This document shows, in pieces, positions 40,369 through 48,809 of a stretch of 64,000 bases of DNA. This stretch comes from Yersinia pekkanenii (lineage in GTDB: Bacteria; Pseudomonadota; Gammaproteobacteria; Enterobacterales; Enterobacteriaceae). Below the pieces are notes generated by a model. The model saw nothing but the letters and a program-made list of their open reading frames with translations. It was not told the DNA's origin and did not search any database. Each line of letters starts with the position of its first letter. Within the stretch, counting starts at the first letter, position 1. Position numbers and translations under genes: made by a program. The stretch covers positions 26,436 to 90,435 of the forward strand of contig NZ_CQAZ01000022.1 of the NCBI RefSeq assembly GCF_001152565.1, written 5' to 3'.

Positions 40369-40512
40369 TTACCAGGGAATGATCGAAGTAATAGTACAAA
40401 TACCGGTAGAGAAAGTCCCACCCTGGTCACAATAACTATCAAGGGCTAAGAGATAAAACAAGCAACAAACGGCAATAATCGCTACCGTTGCAACAAGTTT
40501 TTTTATGTTCAA
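40369..40512 (-). CDS. mgrB: PhoQ-inhibiting small membrane protein MgrB
   Basis: 47 residues, the same length as E. coli MgrB. One membrane segment (KLVATVAIIAVCCLFYLLAL) and a periplasmic tail YCDQGGTFSTGICTITSIIPW-type with the two conserved cysteines and the IIPW end. MgrB binds the PhoQ sensor and damps PhoP activation. It starts with TTG at 40512 after GAGGAAGG; a GTG six codons upstream region overlaps the binding site. A minus-strand TATAAT (40541-40546) and TGTTTA half-site (40553-40558) upstream fit a PhoP-controlled promoter. Missed by length-limited ORF calling. Confidence 0.92.
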   Translation of the reverse strand: MNIKKLVATVAIIAVCCLFYLLALDSYCDQGGTFSTGICTITSIIPW

Positions 40513-40540
40513 ATCGAGCACCTTCCTCAATGTTTTTTTA

Positions 40541-40558
40541 ATTATACTGTATTAAACA
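40541..40558 (-). promoter_or_regulatory. Probable mgrB promoter
   Basis: Minus-strand TATAAT at 40541-40546 lies 29 bases before the mgrB start codon. TGTTTA, one PhoP half-site, lies six bases upstream of it at 40553-40558; the second half-site is not clear. Confidence 0.5.
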
Positions 40559-40755
40559 TCAACCATTTATAGCCAAGATGTAATTACTAATGTGGATTAT
40601 CGCCCTGTAACCATATTTTCACCGCTAATTTACGGATTAATCTTATAAATCAATATGATTTAGGATTTTCACTATTAGCCAGTATATCATTACAAGTTAA
40701 ACTGTTAAATATATGTTCTAAAATAGAAGTGAAACTAATTACATGAGGTGACAAT

Positions 40756-41043
40756 ATGAGTTTATTCAGACTGGTTTTAGTGGTAGTCATTATCTACCTC
40801 GGCCTACTCTTTTCAGGTTACGGCGTACTCATTGGCAGTGATAAGAATGCCGCTGGTATTGGTTTGCAGTGTAAATACCTCACAGCCAGAAATATTGTAA
40901 CCGCTCAATTTATAAACGGCGAAAATGGTATTATCGGCGTCAGTAACTGCCCATTAGTGAAAAAATTGGCAATAACATATTTGAATAATCAAACGGCGGG
41001 TTTGCTATCAATCCGCCGCTTATTGACCCACTTCCGGTGGTAA
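40756..41043 (+). CDS. yobH: YobH family secreted or membrane-anchored protein
   Basis: 95 residues. The N-terminal signal or anchor (FRLVLVVVIIYLGLLFSGYG) and the core VLIGSDKNAAGIGLQCKYLTARNIV plus NCPL match E. coli YobH (79 residues). The last 20 residues (after LAITYLNNQT) are an extension. Two cysteines may be disulfide-bonded in the periplasm. Function unknown. AGGTGA precedes the ATG. Confidence 0.88.
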   Translation: MSLFRLVLVVVIIYLGLLFSGYGVLIGSDKNAAGIGLQCKYLTARNIVTAQFINGENGIIGVSNCPLVKKLAITYLNNQTAGLLSIRRLLTHFRW

Positions 41044-41094
41044 TGCATTACCTCTGCGTTGATCGGCATCACATACTGATAAACCGTTAACCGG

Positions 41095-41334
41095 TTATCT
41101 TTGCGTAAACTTCATATCAATCAATGCAATGGCTTTCTCAATTGCCCGTTTAGTCACTGGGTCAGCTCCCGCTGGGTGTGTGGAAAAATCAATAGTTTTA
41201 AGTTGTTGCGACATTTTACCCCGGACTTCTGTCGGCGCAATAATATCAATCACATCAAGAAGTTGTTTAATCACCAGTTGGCAGGCAACCAGATCAGACA
41301 CCAGCTCTTGGTCATTCGTGAATATTTCAGACAT
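41095..41334 (-). CDS. Small helical protein, YecF/DUF2594-like
   Basis: 79 residues, mostly helical: [24 protein letters not shown] and a Lys-rich end. The pattern resembles enterobacterial DUF2594 (YecF) proteins, but the similarity is modest. I start at the ATG at 41334, seven bases after AAGGA; the ATG at 41340 is too close to that site. Function unknown. Confidence 0.7.
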   Translation of the reverse strand: MSEIFTNDQELVSDLVACQLVIKQLLDVIDIIAPTEVRGKMSQQLKTIDFSTHPAGADPVTKRAIEKAIALIDMKFTQR

Positions 41335-41653
41335 GCTCATTCCTTCATAATAATATCGTGTAAGAATAGCATGTTCGTTAAAATATTTCTTGAGCCTACC
41401 CGGTCATACACTCACTTTTGTTGAGGCACATTACTGGAATTATTCCTGCTGAATGAAATACCTACAGCGAACCCATAGATGCATTAAAACAGCAGATGGC
41501 TGGTCTGTTTGAGGTGGAGTGGCAAATAAGATACGGAAAGGAATTGACTCTTTCAGCATAAATATGGGATATAAAAAACCAGGCATGACGTTATCCGTCG
41601 CCTGGTTCTAGGGAAAACACGTTATATGTATATCGATCACAATATTCCTAATC

Positions 41654-41767
41654 TCACAGTTCGTCACCTCCTACGCCTTTGCCTTTATGCAGAACCATTA
41701 CTGGCATCTTGACAAAAACGGCCACACCTACAACCGCTATCAGAGTCATAATCACCGTTATCAACAT
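41654..41767 (-). CDS. Small single-span membrane protein (37 aa)
   Basis: 37 residues: MLITVIMTLIAVVGVAVFV membrane span, then a short tail KMPVMVLHKGKGVGGDEL-like. GAGGTGATCGC precedes the ATG, a strong binding site. Not recognised. It is divergent from the RamA-like regulator at 42006. A coding small protein is supported by the binding site and clean hydrophobic span only. Confidence 0.55.
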   Translation of the reverse strand: MLITVIMTLIAVVGVAVFVKMPVMVLHKGKGVGGDEL

Positions 41768-41965
41768 GCGATCACCTCATCATTCTTAATTTCTATTTTT
41801 CCAAACTCAGCCTTTTATCCTCGGGATACATCCTTTCCAGATGACACTACCCTTTTACTATGGCACCAGAACACTCTTTTGCAAACACGGTCCGAAAAGA
41901 CTTTATAACAAATATTGCCCCAGCAGGGTCAATTTGGTGTTTTGTGTTGTTGGATTCAACTTGTG

Positions 41966-41971
41966 TATACT
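41966..41971 (+). promoter_or_regulatory. Extended -10 of the RamA-like regulator
   Basis: TGTGTATACT gives a TGN-extended -10 (TATACT 41966-41971) 35 bases before the start. GCAC immediately downstream could belong to a marbox, but the remaining positions do not match. Confidence 0.5.
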
Positions 41972-42005
41972 GCACCACTACTAACCAGAAAAAACAGACT
42001 AAATA

Positions 42006-42392
42006 ATGTCACAAGAAAATCACCTCGCGTTAGTCTGCGCCCTCAGTAAATGGGTCGAAACCCATCTGGGGCGAGTCATCTACCTTGAAGAGTTAGCCGT
42101 GTACTCAGGCTACTCACTTTGGCATATGCAGAAAATATTTAAAGAAGTCACAGGGATATCGCTAGGTAAGTACATTCGTGAAAGACGCTTAGCGGGTGCT
42201 GTTTATCAACTGAGAAGCAGTGACAGCACTATTTTTGATATTGCGTTGGATTTTGGCTTTGGCTCACAATCACATTTTACTTACATGTTCAGAAAACGTT
42301 ACGGCATCACCCCGTATGATTTCAGGCAAAATACCGATATTGATCTGAATATCGCATTACCTTTGCATGCTGTTCACCAGAAACTGGCGTAA
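42006..42392 (+). CDS. AraC-family regulator of the MarA/SoxS/RamA type
   Basis: 128 residues consisting of little more than the double helix-turn-helix DNA-binding unit: YLEELAVYSGYSLWHMQKIFKEVTG (first HTH) and IFDIALDFGFGSQSHFTYMFRKRYGITP (second HTH). MarA-like single-domain activators control efflux pumps, porins and stress genes without a ligand domain. It stands alone, with small membrane-protein genes on both sides; the binding site is weak. Which of RamA, TetD or another member it represents cannot be decided by eye. Confidence 0.9.
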   Translation: MSQENHLALVCALSKWVETHLGRVIYLEELAVYSGYSLWHMQKIFKEVTGISLGKYIRERRLAGAVYQLRSSDSTIFDIALDFGFGSQSHFTYMFRKRYGITPYDFRQNTDIDLNIALPLHAVHQKLA

Positions 42393-42454
42393 CATCCCGC
42401 AACTCTCACTATTCGCCTGAATGCCTGCAATTGCTATCTGGAGAATAACGCTTT

Positions 42455-42619
42455 TCAGTTCTTTTTATAGCAGTTCTGTATATCGATGTTTTTTGCTTCG
42501 TGGCGCTGGCGGTCCGCCATATAAGTCATCGCGAACATAACACTGACTACAATGAGTGCAGCCAACAGCAACCCAATCAATGCAATGACTTTATTATCAT
42601 CAAATAGGCTCTTGTCCAT
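42455..42619 (-). CDS. Small membrane protein (54 aa), second of a pair
   Basis: 54 residues: MDKSLFDDNK, membrane span VIALIGLLLAALIVVSVMFA, then a hydrophilic tail with MADRQRHEAKN and one Cys near the C-terminus. GGGAGAATAT precedes the ATG, an excellent site. It lies 26 bases after the other small ORF (42646-42786) on the same strand, so they likely form an operon. Not recognised. Confidence 0.65.
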   Translation of the reverse strand: MDKSLFDDNKVIALIGLLLAALIVVSVMFAMTYMADRQRHEAKNIDIQNCYKKN

Positions 42620-42645
42620 ATATTCTCCCTAATTTCTATGGCGCA

Positions 42646-42786
42646 TCAGATTAGCCATAGGATCGCAACCAACGTGATTGCAATCAGTAAACATGATGTT
42701 GTAAGCAAAACCACGAGCGCAAATTGCGCATCGCCAATTCCCGTTGGGTAATCACTACTCGGGGGCATATCTTGTCGTTTTTTCAC
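42646..42786 (-). CDS. Small membrane protein (46 aa), first of a pair
   Basis: 46 residues: charged N-terminus MKKRQDMPPSSDYPTG, then one C-terminal membrane span (ALVVLLTTSCLLIAITLVAI) ending ILWLI. It starts with GTG at 42786 after TAGGT. Likely co-transcribed with the 54-residue protein downstream. Not recognised; the topology would be N-in, tail-anchored. Confidence 0.6.
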   Translation of the reverse strand: MKKRQDMPPSSDYPTGIGDAQFALVVLLTTSCLLIAITLVAILWLI

Positions 42787-43031
42787 ATTAATACCTACTA
42801 ACTAGCACCGGCCGACCATGACTTAGAATAAGAAAAATCTCATTTTTATCAAATGTCAGTGGTGATAACCGGACATCAACCACTCCAGCAGTGGGTTATG
42901 CCATACAATCCTGTCGTAGTCTGCGTTATAGATCAAGCCTATCCATTATAAAGTTATGGGCATCAGGCAACCCATTAATAACTATTGAGTATTTTAAGCA
43001 ATAGGTTGTGTCCCTATCCTGCTCAATATAT

Positions 43032-43457
43032 TCAATCTTGTTCCCGATAAATATCTGGATTGTAACGTTGCATAAATATTTGTGGATTATTTAGCGCTGT
43101 AAAGCCAAATTTAGCATATAAACCATGGGCATCTGAAGTTGCTAATGTAAAACGCCGTAACTCTTGCAAATCAGGGTATTGGAGAATCTGTTTGATTATT
43201 ATTTTGCTATAACCTCGCCCCCGATACTCTGGTAATACGAAGACATCGACCAGGTTAGCGAAGGTTGCAAAATCAGTGATAACCCGAGCAAATGCAACCT
43301 GCTTATCATCAAAATATCCACCAAAGCAGAGAGAGCCATCGATTGAGCGCTTAACTCGGTCTAATGAAATACCCTGCGCCCATGAACTCTGTTCAGATAG
43401 AAATCGATATACCAGCAGATGATCTAATTTACTCTTGTCTGTAGATACCAAAAACAT
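43032..43457 (-). CDS. GNAT-family N-acetyltransferase
   Basis: 141 residues with the GNAT fold: LVDVFVLPEYRGRGYSKIIIKQIL is motif A, the acetyl-CoA pyrophosphate loop (R-G-R-G-Y), and LATSDAHGLYAKFGF is motif B. Substrate unknown. Monocistronic as far as can be seen, on the same strand as and downstream of the APC antiporter gene (94 bases between). Confidence 0.88.
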   Translation of the reverse strand: MFLVSTDKSKLDHLLVYRFLSEQSSWAQGISLDRVKRSIDGSLCFGGYFDDKQVAFARVITDFATFANLVDVFVLPEYRGRGYSKIIIKQILQYPDLQELRRFTLATSDAHGLYAKFGFTALNNPQIFMQRYNPDIYREQD

Positions 43458-43551
43458 AATCTATCCTCCCCTCAAAGACAAAAAGTCAGTAGTTGATAAA
43501 CTACAACTGCGCTCACAAGTAACATCAACTAGTTTAAATAGATTGAAGTCG

Positions 43552-45054
43552 CTATACCGTAATCAATCCGGTTGCCAGACTGTATATCGCAGCAATGGCA
43601 GCGATAATCGCCACAGCAAAAAGACATTTCTCTGTCGGGGAAAATACCGATTTCTTTTGCTCGCGTTTAGCAATAATAAACAATATAGTTCCAGGACCGT
43701 ATATCACCGCCGACAACAATATGTATTTCAAACCACCCGCATAGACCATCAATAGGGCATATAACGTTGCAATCAAGGCAAAAACAAAATCTTTCTTAAG
43801 GTCTACCGAATCGACCAGGTATGTTTCTCGCGTCCAGGCCAATTTCAAACCATATGCCGCCACGAGCAGATAAGGGATCAGAACCAGTGAGCTGGTTAAT
43901 TCAAGTGCAAGTTGGAAGGCATATTCAGTAAAGAGTGTGCCAATTAAGAATAATTGGATAAAAATATTCGACATCCAAACCGCGGCAGAAGGTACACCAC
44001 GTTTATTCTCAGTTGAGAATATGCGCGGCATAATATCACTTTTCGCTGCGGAATAGAGTGCCTCAGCGGCCAGTAGGGTCCATGATAAATAAGCTCCCAT
44101 AACTGAAATAATCAGCCCAATGCTGATAAAGATAGCCCCCCAGCGGCCAACAATATGCTCTAGTACTCCTGCCATTGAAGGCTGACGTAAAGCAGCAAGG
44201 TCTGGGCGAAGCAACACACCATAGGAAAGCATCGTCACCAACACCAGCAAACATAAAACACCGATAAAACCCAGTACCGTAGCAATACCAACATGTTTTC
44301 GTTCTTTTGCGTAGCGGGAATAAACACTCGCCCCTTCGATCCCCACAAAGACAAAGACCGTGACCAACATGGTGCTGCGAACTTGAGAGAATAGTGAATC
44401 AGACCCAGCCACTATTTCTAATGCCGCATGACCGGTATAACCATAATCATCCAGATGTGAGAGATCACCTACCCCCCCTAACGACTGAGTGCCCCAGAAG
44501 TTTAATGCAAAAGTATCAGTGTGAAATGCACATGCCAGAACAATAACAAAAATAAATATCGGAATAACTTTGGCAAACGTGGCAATGGTATTAATCGCTG
44601 CAGCCTCTTTGATGCCACGCAACACCATGAAGTGAAAACTCCACAAGATTAATGACGCAATTAAAACCGCAGATAAGGTATTGCCATCACCAAATAACGG
44701 GAAGAATGCCCCCAATGTCGATTTGATCAAAACAAAATAAGACACGCTACCAATACAAGCACCCGCCCAAAAACCAATAGCCGAAGCAAACCCGGCGTAG
44801 TCGCCAAACCCAGTTTTGGCATAAATATAAACACCAGAATCCAGATTCGGTTTACGTTGCGCCAATGTCTGAAAAACAAAAGCCAGAGTCAGCATACCGC
44901 CACCAGCAATAATCCAGGCGATTATGGCACCAAACCCCCCTGTTGCTCGGCCAAATGTGGCGGGTAACGAGAAAATACCAGCACCTATCATTGACCCTAC
45001 GACAAGCGAAGTTAATGACCACAGTGACAGTTTTTTATTTGATGACTCCGCCAT
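43552..45054 (-). CDS. Arginine:ornithine antiporter-like APC transporter
   Basis: 500 residues with about 12-13 membrane segments of the APC basic amino acid/polyamine antiporter family: GSMIGAGIFSLPATFGRATGG, NLDSGVYIYAKTGFGDYAGF, and FVFVGIEGASVYSRYAKERK resemble ArcD/YdgI. It would exchange arginine for ornithine or a related pair across the inner membrane. I start at the ATG at 45054 (MAESSNKKLSL) after GGAAAC; an ATG at 45066 and a TTG at 45084 are alternatives. No arginine deiminase genes are adjacent. Confidence 0.85.
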   Translation of the reverse strand: MAESSNKKLSLWSLTSLVVGSMIGAGIFSLPATFGRATGGFGAIIAWIIAGGGMLTLAFVFQTLAQRKPNLDSGVYIYAKTGFGDYAGFASAIGFWAGACIGSVSYFVLIKSTLGAFFPLFGDGNTLSAVLIASLILWSFHFMVLRGIKEAAAINTIATFAKVIPIFIFVIVLACAFHTDTFALNFWGTQSLGGVGDLSHLDDYGYTGHAALEIVAGSDSLFSQVRSTMLVTVFVFVGIEGASVYSRYAKERKHVGIATVLGFIGVLCLLVLVTMLSYGVLLRPDLAALRQPSMAGVLEHIVGRWGAIFISIGLIISVMGAYLSWTLLAAEALYSAAKSDIMPRIFSTENKRGVPSAAVWMSNIFIQLFLIGTLFTEYAFQLALELTSSLVLIPYLLVAAYGLKLAWTRETYLVDSVDLKKDFVFALIATLYALLMVYAGGLKYILLSAVIYGPGTILFIIAKREQKKSVFSPTEKCLFAVAIIAAIAAIYSLATGLITV

Positions 45055-45398
45055 ATTCGTTTCCATTGATGTGAGCTTATTCAATATAAAACAGAGTAAC
45101 CTAATAGCAGGCTAAGACCTATAGATGCCATTCAGAGAAAATGAGGGTTTCCTTTAAAAACTGCATATTCACAGCTGAAACAAAACAAAATTAAATAGCC
45201 CATAGGGCCATAGAAAAAGTGATTTTATCCATTAGGTAAAATAGAACGGCGTCAAGACATATCCTTACAGGTAGGAATTCTATTATTGGCTAATAGCTGG
45301 CAAAATAAATGCTATTAAGAACTATTTACATTTATAATGCTGCAAACCGTTTTTGACATTTATCCTGATTTTTCCTCAGTAATTGTAAGGATGCCTCA

Positions 45399-47117
45399 AT
45401 GCTTCGCCGTTTTTTTTCTTACTACACTCCGTACAAAGGGCTTTTCTATCTGGATTTTGGTTGCGCAATTCTGGCCGGGCTGTTGGAGCTGAGCTTCCCG
45501 ATGGCAGTAAAACTGTTCATTGATAAGTTGCTCCCTAACCAGGATTGGGTGTTGATCGTCTGTGCTGCAACGGGCCTGTTGATGATTTATCTGCTGAATA
45601 CTGCGCTGATGGCGATTGTTAATTACTGGGGTCATGCACTGGGTGTCAGTATTGAAACCGATATGCGTCGTCAGGCATTCAGCCACCTGCAAAAGTTATC
45701 ATTTAGCTATTACGACAATATGAAAACGGGTCATATCATCACCCATGTGACCAAAGACCTTGAAGAGGTCGGTGAGATTGCCCATCACGGCCCGGAAGAT
45801 CTTTTTATTGCCGTGATGACCTTTATTGGCGCATTTATTCTAATGGCATCCGTTCATCTGCCATTGGCTATGCTCACTATCATCATAGTGCCGTTTATGA
45901 CATATCTGGTCAGCCGGTACGGTTCCCAAATGACGGAGACTTGGCGCAAGCTATTTGGTCAGGTAGGCAATTTTAACGCCCGCATTGAAGAAAGTATTGG
46001 GGGTATTCGTGTGGTAAAAGCCTTCGCCAATGAGTCCCATGAGAAGAAACTATTCGCCAAAGATAATGAAAGCTACCGCACCACTAAACTGCGGGCTTAC
46101 CGCATTATGACCACCAGTATGACCATGAGCTACCTCAGTACCCGTCTGGTGCAATTGATTGTGATGGTCGCAGGTACCTGGTATGTAGTACATGACCAGC
46201 TGAGCTACGGTGGATTTGTCGGTTTCCTGTTGTTAGTCGAAGTCTTTTTCCGCCCTGTAGCAAAAATAACCTCCGTGCTGGAAAGTTATCCTAAGGGTAT
46301 TGCTGGATTCAAACGATTCACTCAACTAATCGATACGTTACCCGATATTGTTGATAAGCCAAACGCCCAAGCGGTTGGCCACCTCCATGGCGATATTCGT
46401 TACCAAAATGTCAGTTTCGGTTATTCACCACAAAATAAAATTTTTACCCACTTGAACCTGCATATCCGCGCAGGTGAAACCGTCGCATTCGTCGGCCCCT
46501 CCGGCGCGGGTAAAACCACTTTATGTTCATTGCTGCCCCGCTTCTACGAACTGGATGGTGGTTCAATCACCATTGATGGTATTAATATCAGTGAGATGAC
46601 TCAACAATCATTACGTAATAATATTGGTATTGTTCAGCAAGATGTTTTCTTATTCGGCGGGTCTATCCGTGAGAATATTGCTTACGGTAAACTAGCGGCT
46701 ACCGATGATGAGATCATGATAGCTGCACAACACGCCCGTCTGGATGAGTTGATTGAAAGCCTACCAGAGGGGCTGGATACTGTGGTGGGTGAGCGTGGGG
46801 TGAAATTATCGGGTGGTCAGAAACAGCGCCTGTCAATTGCGCGTATCTTCCTAAAGAATCCACCGATCTTGATTTTGGATGAAGCCACCTCTGCGCTGGA
46901 TACTGCCACTGAGCAAGCCATCCAGCTTGCGTTAACCGAATTATCTCAAGGCCGGACCACGCTGGTGATCGCTCACCGCTTAGCCACTATTCAACGTGCC
47001 GATCGTATCATTGTGGTCGATAAGGAAGGGATAGTGGAACAGGGTGATCATCATGAATTATTGGCACGGAAAGGGGTCTATGCCAAGTTGCATAATGCCC
47101 AGTTCAGTGCCGCCTGA
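45399..47117 (+). CDS. ABC exporter, fused membrane and ATPase domains
   Basis: 572 residues: a six-helix ABC transmembrane domain (about 1-310) and an ATPase domain with Walker A GPSGAGKTT, Q loop VQQDVFLF, signature LSGGQKQRLSIAR, Walker B ILILDEATSALD and the switch His in IAHRLAT. This MsbA-like half-transporter works as a dimer to export a lipid, peptide or drug; the substrate cannot be read from sequence. AAGGA precedes the ATG. Confidence 0.93.
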   Translation: MLRRFFSYYTPYKGLFYLDFGCAILAGLLELSFPMAVKLFIDKLLPNQDWVLIVCAATGLLMIYLLNTALMAIVNYWGHALGVSIETDMRRQAFSHLQKLSFSYYDNMKTGHIITHVTKDLEEVGEIAHHGPEDLFIAVMTFIGAFILMASVHLPLAMLTIIIVPFMTYLVSRYGSQMTETWRKLFGQVGNFNARIEESIGGIRVVKAFANESHEKKLFAKDNESYRTTKLRAYRIMTTSMTMSYLSTRLVQLIVMVAGTWYVVHDQLSYGGFVGFLLLVEVFFRPVAKITSVLESYPKGIAGFKRFTQLIDTLPDIVDKPNAQAVGHLHGDIRYQNVSFGYSPQNKIFTHLNLHIRAGETVAFVGPSGAGKTTLCSLLPRFYELDGGSITIDGINISEMTQQSLRNNIGIVQQDVFLFGGSIRENIAYGKLAATDDEIMIAAQHARLDELIESLPEGLDTVVGERGVKLSGGQKQRLSIARIFLKNPPILILDEATSALDTATEQAIQLALTELSQGRTTLVIAHRLATIQRADRIIVVDKEGIVEQGDHHELLARKGVYAKLHNAQFSAA

Positions 47118-47218
47118 TACTCAGTAAAAACCACCCGATACTGGGCGCGAATGGTAAACTGGAGGAAAATTCCGCCAAAGCCATTCCATCGCGGGCTTAA
47201 ATAGGGTAAAAGGACGCC

Positions 47219-48070
47219 ATGAAAATTCCAAAACGAATCCAACCGCTGGTTGATGACGGCTTGGTTGACGAAGTCATCCGTCGTTTGAAAAGTGGCAAAG
47301 AAGCTGATGTCTATGTTGTCCGTTGTGGGCAGGATATCCGTTGCGCTAAAGTTTATAAAGAAGCTGAGAATCGCAGTTTTAAACAAGCTGTTCAGTATCA
47401 GGAAGGGCGTAAGGTCCGTAATAGCCGTGACGCTCGCGCCATGGCTAAGGGATCAAAATTTGGCCGTAAACAACAAGAAGAAACCTGGCAAACTGCCGAG
47501 GTGGATGCTTTATATCTGTTAGCCAATGCCGGTGTACGGGTACCACAGCCCTATGCCTGTCTTGATGGTGTTTTGTTGATGGAACTGGTTACGGATGCAG
47601 ACGGCCTTGCTGCTCCAAGACTCAGCGACGTCCCATTCACCAAAGAGCAAGCGTTGATTGACCATGCAGTGATGATCCAATACGTAGTGCGAATGCTTTG
47701 TGCTGGTTTGGTCCATGGCGACTTGTCAGAATTTAATGTGTTAATCGATAAAGACGGCCCGGTGATTATCGATCTACCACAGGCGGTCAATGCTGCAGCT
47801 AACAACCATGCTAAAGCTATGTTAGAGCGTGATGTCGCGAATATGACACACTATTATGGTCAATACGCGCCAGAACTGCTGGATCGTAAATACGCCAAAG
47901 AGATGTGGGCACTCTATGAAGATGGCAAGCTACAGCCTGAAACTCAACTGACGGGTGAATTTGCAGAAAGCACTGAAGCCGCAGATGTTGAAGGCGTTCT
48001 GGACGAAATTAACGCGGTTATCGCTGAGGAGCAAGAACGCCTGCGTGAGCTTCAGGATTACGACAACTAG
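47219..48070 (+). CDS. RIO1-family serine protein kinase
   Basis: 283-residue kinase of the bacterial RIO1 group: nucleotide loop KSGKEADVYVV, catalytic loop HGDLSEFNVL and metal-binding IIDLPQAV. RIO kinases lack the usual activation loop; those in archaea and eukaryotes act in ribosome biogenesis, the bacterial role is unknown. A charged C-terminal extension (about residues 235-283, rich in Glu) may be a linker or regulatory tail. AAAAGGACGCC precedes the ATG. Confidence 0.92.
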   Translation: MKIPKRIQPLVDDGLVDEVIRRLKSGKEADVYVVRCGQDIRCAKVYKEAENRSFKQAVQYQEGRKVRNSRDARAMAKGSKFGRKQQEETWQTAEVDALYLLANAGVRVPQPYACLDGVLLMELVTDADGLAAPRLSDVPFTKEQALIDHAVMIQYVVRMLCAGLVHGDLSEFNVLIDKDGPVIIDLPQAVNAAANNHAKAMLERDVANMTHYYGQYAPELLDRKYAKEMWALYEDGKLQPETQLTGEFAESTEAADVEGVLDEINAVIAEEQERLRELQDYDN

Positions 48071-48132
48071 ATTGTATCCTGAGTAGCGTATAACTTTTGC
48101 CCACTTATTTATTATCCCCAAAGTGGGTCTGG

Positions 48133-48164
48133 TTAACCCTGCGGCTTTAAGCCCGCAGGGTTAA
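48133..48164. terminator. Hairpin after the RIO1 kinase
   Basis: TTAACCCTGCGG pairs with CCGCAGGGTTAA (loop CTTTAAGC). A likely terminator or transcript end for the kinase, overlapping the AraC remnant. Confidence 0.6.
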
Positions 48165-48284
48165 ACCGTAAACGGCTTTAAAACAGTTGTTAAAGTGGCT
48201 GGCAGAACTAAAACCACACTCCAGCGCAATATGAATAAGCGGCATCATACTGTGTCTTATCATTGTCAGCCATAAGCCAAGGCG
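48147..48284 (-). pseudogene. AraC-family regulator, C-terminal remnant
   Basis: A frame between two stops encodes about 45 residues containing the second HTH of AraC proteins: LWLTMIRHSMMPLIHIALE followed by CGFSSASHFNNCFKAVYG. No start codon, no first HTH and no ligand domain are present upstream, so this is the end of a decayed regulator gene. A GC-rich hairpin at 48133-48164 overlaps its stop. Confidence 0.8.
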
Positions 48285-48321
48285 TTATCTTAAATACACA
48301 TTCGCCCTGAAGGAGTTTCGT

Positions 48322-48606
48322 ATGTTTGTTGTCAGTCTGACTTACCATAAACCCATCGATGTCGTCGAAGCCCTCACTGAAAACCATAAAGATTGGTTGA
48401 AGAAATACTATGCGCAAGGCGTCTTTATTGCATCAGGCCGTAAAGTGCCACGTACCGGCGGTATTATTCTGGTGAAGAGTATTGACCGTGCAACGTTGGA
48501 TAAGATATTGGCAGAAGATCCGTTTAATGCCGTGGCAGATTATAACGTGACCGAGTTTATTCCCTCCATGGCTATCGAGTCGGTTGAAGCGTTGAAAACT
48601 CTGTGA
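48322..48606 (+). CDS. YciI-like protein
   Basis: 94-residue dimeric alpha+beta barrel (YCII family): MFVVSLTYHKPIDVVEALTENH, GVFIASGRKVPRTGGII and LAEDPFNAVADYNVTEF; the His and Asp of the putative active site are visible. Enzymatic role unknown. AAGGAGTTTCGT precedes the ATG. Confidence 0.85.
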   Translation: MFVVSLTYHKPIDVVEALTENHKDWLKKYYAQGVFIASGRKVPRTGGIILVKSIDRATLDKILAEDPFNAVADYNVTEFIPSMAIESVEALKTL

Positions 48607-48721
48607 TGCTTTTATGTGATTTGTTATCAACAGCAGCCATGTTTGATAACAGTTATACATTAAGCAACAGTGATTGAAGCCATTCTGGCTACGCTATAAC
48701 CCATTCTACTCGGCCAAGATA

Positions 48722-48757
48722 ATATTGAGCGGCAGTCCTGTGGGCACCGCTCAATAT
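48722..48757. repeat. Inverted repeat between yciI-like gene and the LacI regulator
   Basis: ATATTGAGCGG (48722-48732) and CCGCTCAATAT (48747-48757) form an 11-bp stem with a 14-base loop. No T tract on either side, so it may be a weak terminator or a repeat remnant. Confidence 0.6.
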
Positions 48758-48809
48758 CCAACCAACCTCGGATCAAATGGAAAGAGCCTTCTCATTCATT
48801 ATACGGAAA

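Noticed and set aside
41966..41990. Marbox upstream of the RamA-like gene
   Set aside because: Only the GCAC portion fits; the remainder of the marbox pattern mismatches.
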